Assembly: GCA_030628755.1 (NCBI GenBank)
Contig: DAOVQH010000022.1
Span: 1 to 14,942 of the forward strand
Source of the DNA: Candidatus Cloacimonadota bacterium
GTDB lineage: Bacteria; Cloacimonadota; Cloacimonadia; Cloacimonadales; TCS61
Direction: 5' to 3'
Length of the DNA stretch: 14,942 nt
Shown: one piece after another, positions 7,278-12,754 of the stretch
Numbering within the stretch: position 1 is the first letter of the stretch
How the letters are laid out: every line of letters starts with the position of its first letter
Program-made: the position numbers and the translations under genes
The notes under the pieces: model-generated
Told to the model about the DNA's origin: nothing
What the model saw: only the letters and a program-made list of their open reading frames with translations
Databases searched by the model: none

Positions 7278-8774
7278 ATGTATATTTTATCACGTGAAGA
7301 GATGTATGCTCTCGATAAATACACCATTGAGAAAGTTGGGATTCCTGGGAAAGAGCTGATGGAGAATGCTGGCAAAGGCTCAAGTGAATTTATTCATAAC
7401 GAACTTCTGAAGCCAAAAAGTAAGGTTGCAGTATTTTGTGGTGATGGAAATAACGGTGGTGATGGTTTTGTTATTGCACGGTATTTGAAAAACTGGGGGC
7501 ATAAGATAAAGATCTTTTTGCTGGGAAGTACAGATAAAATGAGTCCTGAAACCTTTGAAAATTGTGAATCATGTAAAGGTCTAAAAATTGAAATTGAAAA
7601 AATTCAGAGCACTAATGAACTGGGTGACCTTGCGGATTTGAATTTGATAATTGATGCCATTTTTGGAGTAGGGCTCAAAGGAATTGTTAAAGGTTGGAGA
7701 GCTGACCTGATAGAGAAGATAAACTCTTCCGGAAAGCCAGTTGTATCGATAGATATTGCCAGTGGGGTGGATGCCAACACCGGGCAAGCAAAAGTTGCCA
7801 TAAATGCAGACTATACTTTGACTATGGCAGCTTATAAATACGGACATTTCCTGGAAAAAGGAAGAGAGAAAAGCGGGGAAGTAAAAGTTATTGATATAGG
7901 AATGTCAGATGAACTCTATGATAAATTTTCTCCAAAAGCAAAATTAGTTACAGATGAAAATGTAAAATATCCGGAGCGTTTCCCCCTTTCTCATAAAGGA
8001 GCTTATGGAAGAATAGGAATAATTGCTGGTTCTCCCGGTTTTTCCGGTGCAGCGATTATGGCATCAAGAGCAGCGCTGCGTTCCGGTGCTGGATTGATAA
8101 CTCTATTTCATCCGAAAGGTATGGAGCATATATTTGAAACACAGTTACTGGAAGTTATGACGTATTCAATCCCGGATTTGTCGAAAACAGAGGAGCTCAA
8201 TAATTTCTTCAAAAAGCTCAACTCAATGGATGTCCTTCTTATCGGACCCGGAATTGGTATATCTCCACAAACGGTTGGATTTACGAAAAAAATTCTGCAA
8301 ACCTGGGCTAAACCTGTAGTTATCGACGCTGATGGACTGAATATTTTGTCGGAAAATGAAGACATCCTGAAATTGATCTCGGGTAAACCTGCTATCCTCA
8401 CACCTCATATTGGAGAATTTGCTCGATTAACAAAGAAAAACATTTCTGTAATTTTGACTGATCCTCTCGGAGAATTAGATAGCTTTATAAAGAAATGTAA
8501 ATGCAACATTCTTCTTAAAAGTGCTACTACTATTTTTGCTGATGGAGAAAACTTTGTTTTCGACATTTCCGGTAACGACGGACTTTCTACTGGAGGTAGT
8601 GGAGATGTACTGGTCGGTATTATCGTTTCGTTCTTAGGTCAGAAACTTTCACTCAAACATGCTGCAATTTCTGCTTCCTTTCTGATGGGAAGGACTGCAG
8701 AAAAGCTTGCGAAAACCAGGAAAACAGCTTCTATCATTCCTTCGGATATAATAGAGGAGATTTTTAAGTATTGA
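7278..8774 (+). CDS. nnr: Bifunctional NAD(P)HX epimerase / ADP-dependent NAD(P)HX dehydratase
   Basis: The enzyme repairs hydrated, inactive NADH and NADPH: the N-terminal YjeF_N domain interconverts the R and S epimers, and the C-terminal ribokinase-like domain dehydrates S-NAD(P)HX using ADP (ATP in some lineages). The 498 residues match the usual fused form (about 500-515). The epimerase part carries GDGNNGGDG (55-63), the Asp of DAIFGVGL and SIDIASGVDANTG. The dehydratase part starts near residue 239 (HKGAYGRIGIIAGSPGFSGAA) and has LLIGPGIG, VIDADGLNIL near 350, LTPHIGEFARLT, and GGSGDVLVG near 440 with the catalytic Asp. GGAGG at 7268-7272 precedes the ATG by five bases, and the ATG directly follows the kinase stop codon. 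It appears to be the last gene of the operon. No convincing terminator hairpin follows it. Confidence 0.96.
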   Translation: MYILSREEMYALDKYTIEKVGIPGKELMENAGKGSSEFIHNELLKPKSKVAVFCGDGNNGGDGFVIARYLKNWGHKIKIFLLGSTDKMSPETFENCESCKGLKIEIEKIQSTNELGDLADLNLIIDAIFGVGLKGIVKGWRADLIEKINSSGKPVVSIDIASGVDANTGQAKVAINADYTLTMAAYKYGHFLEKGREKSGEVKVIDIGMSDELYDKFSPKAKLVTDENVKYPERFPLSHKGAYGRIGIIAGSPGFSGAAIMASRAALRSGAGLITLFHPKGMEHIFETQLLEVMTYSIPDLSKTEELNNFFKKLNSMDVLLIGPGIGISPQTVGFTKKILQTWAKPVVIDADGLNILSENEDILKLISGKPAILTPHIGEFARLTKKNISVILTDPLGELDSFIKKCKCNILLKSATTIFADGENFVFDISGNDGLSTGGSGDVLVGIIVSFLGQKLSLKHAAISASFLMGRTAEKLAKTRKTASIIPSDIIEEIFKY

Positions 8775-8860
8775 CTTTTTTTTCAGTTTTATTTACTTCG
8801 TGTTTATAATAAAATTTTGAATAAGAAAAAAAATTTAGAAATTTAAGGGGGAATAAAATT
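8775..8860 (+). promoter_or_regulatory. Putative promoter and leader of the vWA/LamG lipoprotein gene
   Basis: A perfect TATAAT lies at 8805-8810, followed by an A-rich leader and a strong Shine-Dalgarno (AAGGGGG ending at 8851, nine bases before the ATG). The 17-base-spaced -35 position (8782-8787, TTCAGT) is weak. A TTGACT at 8771-8776 overlaps the nnr stop but is too far (28 bases) to pair with it. The change in codon use downstream supports a separate transcription unit. Confidence 0.4.
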
Positions 8861-11635
8861 ATGAACAAAATCTTTATTTTTTTTGTAGTTATAGCAACAA
8901 TATTTTCAATTTTTGGATGCAGCAAGGCAGATCCAGAACTTAAAGTTAGTCCAAAGGAACTTGATTTTGAGACTGAATTAACACAAAAAGAGTTTACTAT
9001 AAAAAATGTTGGTAAAGCAAAAGGTTTATTTGAATCAGGTGTTGAAACTCTTAAATATAATATAACGCCAAATAATGGATGGATTTCAGTAGATCCGACA
9101 TCCGGGAAAAGTTCAGGAGAAACAGACAATATTAATGTAACTATAGAAAGGAGTATGTTAGCTGATAGTTTAAATGAGGGTTCAATAGATATTACATCGA
9201 ATGGTGGAAATGAAACAGTTCAAGTGTTTGCCTTACAAGGTGAAGGAATTATTTATAACCCATATCCAGAAAATAATGCTGAAAATATTCCAGTTTCTCT
9301 TACATTGACTTGGGAATGTACAAACGCTATTCAGTTTTCTTTATATTTAGATGAAAACAATCCACCAATTACATTAATTAGCGATTCCTTATTAATTTCA
9401 AGTTATAATATTGCTGGATTAAATTATAGTACAATTTATTATTGGAAAGTTGTTGCTACAATAGAAGATAAAGAAGAGATTCAAAGTCCTGTTTGGTCTT
9501 TTACAACTGAAGATGAAGATATCCCTCCAGCTGGATATAGAATGATCCAACACGGAGATGTAGAAACTGAATTACCTGCCTGGGTAAAAATAATGTTCCA
9601 GGTAACTACAATGGATAGTATTGGAATTAATTATTTAACAACAGAAGATTTTGAAATTGAAGAAGACGGCGAACCTGTTCCTTATGGTGAAGCTGGAATG
9701 CAAATAAAAAAGAAAGGTGATTTACCATATACATTAAAAACCGTTTTAATGTTGGATAATAGTAATAGTGTTGCAGAAGATTTACCAGAAGTAAAAAATG
9801 CAGCAATTGAATTTGTAAATAATATCGAAGTGCAACAAGAAATTTCATTATATGTTTTTTCTTCTGATTGGGAAAATTTATCAAATGGATTTACAGATGA
9901 TACTTCTCTTTTAATTGATGCGATAAATTCCATAACACCAGGTGCCGGTTCAACAAATTTATATGGTTCTTTGATTGAAGGTCTGAATTCTTGGGAAGAT
10001 ATTTATTCAGAAGATGAAATAATACAGGGTGCTTTGATTGTATTTACAGACGGCACAGATACACAAGGATCTTCTACATTACCAGAAGTCTTGAATGCAA
10101 GAGGAAGTAAAAGATTATATACTATTGGATTAGGAACAGAACATGATGCTAATGTTATTTTACAGCAATTAGCAAATCCCTCAAGCGGTTTCTATTATTT
10201 GGATAATGTAAGTGAATTAATTGAGAGCTTCAATCAAATTCAGGAAGATATGGCTTTATTTGCTGATAGTTTTTATTGGTTACACTATTTAAGTCCCAAA
10301 ACAGAAGGAACACATACAGTTACATTAAGTATTGAAAACAACATTAATACAGGAAGTGATTCTTATATTGAAGACAATTTTAACGCAAATGGTTTTGAAC
10401 CTCCAATTGCCGGTTTATTTGTAAATGCTACTCCTTCTGATCCTTATGGAATAGATGACTTAACAATATCCGATACAATTGCTTTTAGTTTAGACGCTGT
10501 TACATATTATAATCAAAATCCACCTGATTACTTTTGGGTTTCTGCAGATACAAACATTGTTAGAATCGAAGTTGATGACATTGATAATTCAATTGCTAAT
10601 GTCTTTGCTAATGGACAAAGCGGAGAAACAACAATTACTGTTTATGATAATGCCAATACAGATTGGGAAGGAAATATTTTAGAAAAGACAATTAATGTAG
10701 ATTGCACAATTGAAAGTGCTGTTTATATTAATGCAACACCTTCAAATCCAGAAGGTATAAACGAGTTTGTTATTTGTGAGGAAGATACTTTAACATTGAT
10801 TGCAACAACATATTTAGGAAATAATCCTCCTGAATATGTTTGGGAATCTGGAGATACTGAAATAATTGAACTAACTGTTGACCCTGTTGATTTTTCCATT
10901 GCTTATGCAATTGCTGTTGGGGATTCTGGTCAAACAACAACTATTATCATTCAGGATGTAGCAAATGGATTGGAGAAAACAATTATTGCCAATGTTGTGA
11001 ATTATTCAGTTCCGATAGAAGGTCTTATAGCTGAATATCTTTTTACAAATGGAAGCACAGAAGATACATCTGGTAATAATAATCACGGACAAAATAATGG
11101 TGCCATTGCAACGTCAGATAGATTTGGAAATACAAATAGTGCTTATGATTTTGATGGGGTTGATGATTGGATAGAGGTCGCTCACGATTCTGTACAGGTT
11201 CCGTCAAATCAAATGTCAGTTTGTGCCTGGATTAAAATTGACAATATTGTTGGCGAATATTTTGCTATTAGCAAAGGACAGGAGGTTCCTTATTCACTTG
11301 GTTCGAGGTTAAATAAATACTGGGTTAAGTTTGGGACTACTTCCAACAATGCATTGAATCTTTATAGTACCACTACCCCTGATAATCAATGGCATTTTAT
11401 TATTGGAACTTATGATGGAACAGAGGCAAAAATATATGTTGATGGGATTGAGCATACTTCAGCAATGTTAAGTGACAATTTAATATTCGATGAAAATCCG
11501 CTTGCAATCGGCAGGGAGGCAGTTTCACAGTGGAATTATTTTCCAGGGCCAATCGACGACATCCGTATCTACAATCGAGCGTTAACAGAAGATGAAATTC
11601 AAGCTTTATATAACGAAGGTGGTTGGGGAAGGTAA
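8861..11635 (+). CDS. Surface lipoprotein with BACON-like, FN3-like, vWA, two Ig-like and LamG domains
   Basis: This 924-residue protein has a lipoprotein signal with lipobox FSIFGC (Cys20), so it should be lipid-anchored in the envelope. Domains in order: BACON/ASPM-like (about 28-126, LKVSPKELDFETE...WISVDPTSGKSSG); FN3-like (131-217, IPVSLTLTWEC...YYWKVVA...VWSFTT); a linker; von Willebrand factor A (about 290-460) with an intact MIDAS of D299-N-S301-N-S303, T365 and D397; two tandem Ig-like repeats (518-618 and 620-714) each opening with NATPS(D/N)P and containing a NPP-Y-W segment; and a LamG/concanavalin-type domain (721-919, AEYLF...DFDGVDDWIEV...WHFIIGTYDG...IDDIRIYNRAL). The layout suggests metal-dependent adhesion plus glycan or protein binding. 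The ligand is unknown. Codon use is rich in TTA, ACA and ATT, unlike nnr upstream, which suggests recent acquisition. It ends at NEGGWGR without a sorting tail. Confidence 0.9.
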   Translation: MNKIFIFFVVIATIFSIFGCSKADPELKVSPKELDFETELTQKEFTIKNVGKAKGLFESGVETLKYNITPNNGWISVDPTSGKSSGETDNINVTIERSMLADSLNEGSIDITSNGGNETVQVFALQGEGIIYNPYPENNAENIPVSLTLTWECTNAIQFSLYLDENNPPITLISDSLLISSYNIAGLNYSTIYYWKVVATIEDKEEIQSPVWSFTTEDEDIPPAGYRMIQHGDVETELPAWVKIMFQVTTMDSIGINYLTTEDFEIEEDGEPVPYGEAGMQIKKKGDLPYTLKTVLMLDNSNSVAEDLPEVKNAAIEFVNNIEVQQEISLYVFSSDWENLSNGFTDDTSLLIDAINSITPGAGSTNLYGSLIEGLNSWEDIYSEDEIIQGALIVFTDGTDTQGSSTLPEVLNARGSKRLYTIGLGTEHDANVILQQLANPSSGFYYLDNVSELIESFNQIQEDMALFADSFYWLHYLSPKTEGTHTVTLSIENNINTGSDSYIEDNFNANGFEPPIAGLFVNATPSDPYGIDDLTISDTIAFSLDAVTYYNQNPPDYFWVSADTNIVRIEVDDIDNSIANVFANGQSGETTITVYDNANTDWEGNILEKTINVDCTIESAVYINATPSNPEGINEFVICEEDTLTLIATTYLGNNPPEYVWESGDTEIIELTVDPVDFSIAYAIAVGDSGQTTTIIIQDVANGLEKTIIANVVNYSVPIEGLIAEYLFTNGSTEDTSGNNNHGQNNGAIATSDRFGNTNSAYDFDGVDDWIEVAHDSVQVPSNQMSVCAWIKIDNIVGEYFAISKGQEVPYSLGSRLNKYWVKFGTTSNNALNLYSTTTPDNQWHFIIGTYDGTEAKIYVDGIEHTSAMLSDNLIFDENPLAIGREAVSQWNYFPGPIDDIRIYNRALTEDEIQALYNEGGWGR

Positions 11636-11687
11636 ATCAAATTAATAATGAAAGAATGAAAAAAATAGAAGTTGAGGAGAATTAGTT
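11636..11687. other. Short spacer between the lipoprotein and the toxin remnant
   Basis: This A-rich stretch has no hairpin. It contains a 9-codon frame (ATG 11656 to TAG 11685) that overlaps the toxin's Shine-Dalgarno (AGGAG, 11675-11679). The small frame is probably chance, although a leader peptide cannot be excluded. Confidence 0.3.
11675..11679 (+). promoter_or_regulatory. Shine-Dalgarno AGGAG supporting a TTG start for the toxin gene
   Basis: AGGAG ends eight bases before TTG 11688, the first codon of the frame that matches the toxin family from its N-terminus (IREIIWLDE). No ATG is available in frame at that position, so the site decides the start. Confidence 0.5.
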
Positions 11688-11972
11688 TTGGGAATTAGAG
11701 AGATTATTTGGTTAGATGAAACTATTGATAAATTGATTAGAAAGCATAATGTAAGCCAAAATGAAGTAAAAGAAATATTAGAAAGTAAGCCTTATTTACG
11801 ATTTGTTTAAAAGGGTCACTATGCTGGTGAAAATGTTTATTCTGCGATGTCAAAAACAGAAAAAGGTCGTTATTTATTTGTTTTCTTTATACTTAAGAGA
11901 AACAACAAAGCATTAATTTTGTCAGCAAGAGATATGTCAAAAAAGGAGAGGAAAAGACATGAAAAGAGATAA
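11688..11972 (+). pseudogene. BrnT-like toxin gene broken by an in-frame TAA
   Basis: Read from TTG 11688 the frame gives a 94-residue BrnT-like toxin (a RelE-fold RNase family) interrupted only by TAA at 11808-11810, codon 41. Before the stop: IREIIWLDETIDKLIRKHNV and VKEILESKPYLRFV. After it, in the same frame: KGHYAGENVYSAM, TEKGRYLFVFFIL and the family C-terminus ALILSARDMSKKERKRHEK. Homologues usually read through this position, often with Glu, so a single GAA-to-TAA change is the simplest explanation. There is no frameshift. The 3' end overlaps the antitoxin gene by 14 bases, the usual toxin-first arrangement of these modules. A restart at ATG 11847 could make a C-terminal piece of about 41 residues, probably inactive because the N-terminal half of the fold would be missing. 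Confidence 0.8.
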
Positions 11973-12228
11973 AAGTTCTATATCAAAAGCAAACTCCTAT
12001 AAAGAAATCGGTGACTTTTGGGATTCACACGATTTATCGGATTATTGGGATAAAGGAAAAGAAGTTGAAATTGATATAGATATAAAATCTGAAATAACTT
12101 TATATGCTGTTGAAAAAGATTTGTCTGATAAGTTGCAATCAATTGCTCAAAAGCAAGGAGTTTCTGCCGATACTCTTTTGAATTTATGGTTACAGGAAAA
12201 AATTTCTCATAATATAAAAATGAATTAA
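11959..12228 (+). CDS. CopG-type antitoxin of a type II toxin-antitoxin module
   Basis: This 89-residue protein has the N-terminal family signature GDFWDSHDLSDYWDKGKEVEIDI (residues 18-40), followed by a predicted ribbon-helix-helix-like part (ITLYAVEKDLSDKLQSIAQ, then GVSADTLLNLWLQEKIS), matching CopG antitoxins that pair with BrnT-like toxins. Such antitoxins bind the toxin through one end and repress their own operon through the DNA-binding end. The frame is intact. A GAGG Shine-Dalgarno at 11948-11951 lies inside the last codons of the toxin frame, and the ATG overlaps it by 14 bases. Because the partner toxin is broken, this gene may persist only as a repressor or an anti-addiction remnant. 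Confidence 0.85.
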   Translation: MKRDKSSISKANSYKEIGDFWDSHDLSDYWDKGKEVEIDIDIKSEITLYAVEKDLSDKLQSIAQKQGVSADTLLNLWLQEKISHNIKMN

Positions 12229-12324
12229 AAATTTAACCTTGCTTTTATTTGCAATTAAGTGTTAGAATATAATGAAATCCAGGTCTTGTAGGAAGAAGAA
12301 GGATGAAAGAAATTTAATTATTAA
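12229..12324. other. Gene-free gap between the antitoxin and the orphan sorting domain
   Basis: No coding frame, hairpin or clear promoter was seen. All three plus-strand frames are closed, including the frame of the sorting domain, which has TAA at 12322-12324. The body of the gene to which the tail belonged is not recognisable here. Confidence 0.5.
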
Positions 12325-12591
12325 TTCGAACTAAATAATTATCCAAATCCATTTAATCCGTCAGGTGCAGGTCACGGTCCAGGTACAACGATAAGTTATA
12401 ACTTACCGTATAATGTAGAAGAAGCAGTTATTGAAATTTATAATATTAAAGGACAACTTGTAGATAAAATTGAAATTAACAGTGAGCTATCATCGGTTAA
12501 CTGGTACCCGGAGAGATTCTCTTCAGGAATCTATCTTTATAAATTTAATATTGCAAACTCACATGTTAAAAAGATGATTTTGATTAAATAA
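12325..12591 (+). pseudogene. Orphan type IX secretion C-terminal sorting domain, gene body missing
   Basis: The frame reads FELNNYPNPFNPSGAG, then TTISYNLP, VEIYNIKGQLV-like (IEIYNIKGQLVDKIE), WYPERFSSGIYLYKF and ends KKMILIK-TAA. This is a full-length type A T9SS sorting domain (about 80 residues), the tail that directs outer-membrane translocation and anchoring of secreted proteins in FCB bacteria. It normally ends a large protein, but here it is preceded by a stop codon (12322-12324), has no start codon upstream of its motif, and lacks any passenger. It is most simply the 3' remnant of a deleted or disrupted gene. The remnant has no internal stop or frameshift, so the loss is probably recent. 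Confidence 0.85.
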
Positions 12592-12754
12592 TAATCGTGT
12601 TTATACACTCCGAAATTTTTTAATATTGACATTTTATAAATATATTCAGAAAGATAATCACCAGTTTATAAAATACAAAACAATGGCATTAAAAAAGATA
12701 AAATCGGAAATATATGAAGAGTTGTTTTTTTAAATTTGTCTGTAAGGTATAACT
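12592..12754 (+). promoter_or_regulatory. Intergenic region upstream of the lamin-tail-domain gene
   Basis: This AT-rich stretch holds a perfect TTGACA at 12626-12631, a TATATT at 12641-12646 and a GATAAT at 12653-12658. The spacings (9 and 21 bases) are not standard, so a promoter is likely but its exact boxes are unclear. AAGG at 12744-12747 is the Shine-Dalgarno of the next gene. No terminator hairpin was found. Confidence 0.35.

Noticed and set aside
8764..9129. A 121-codon minus-strand frame across the lipoprotein promoter and 5' end
   Set aside because: It is antisense to the lipobox and BACON-like coding region, has no family features and no good ribosome binding site.
11656..11685. 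Nine-codon leader peptide before the toxin
   Set aside because: It is too short to judge and has no Shine-Dalgarno of its own. It overlaps the toxin's ribosome binding site, but nothing else supports it.
11636..12754. Insertion sequence or integron explaining the toxin-antitoxin and orphan tail
   Set aside because: I found no transposase or integrase frame, no terminal inverted repeats and no obvious target duplication.
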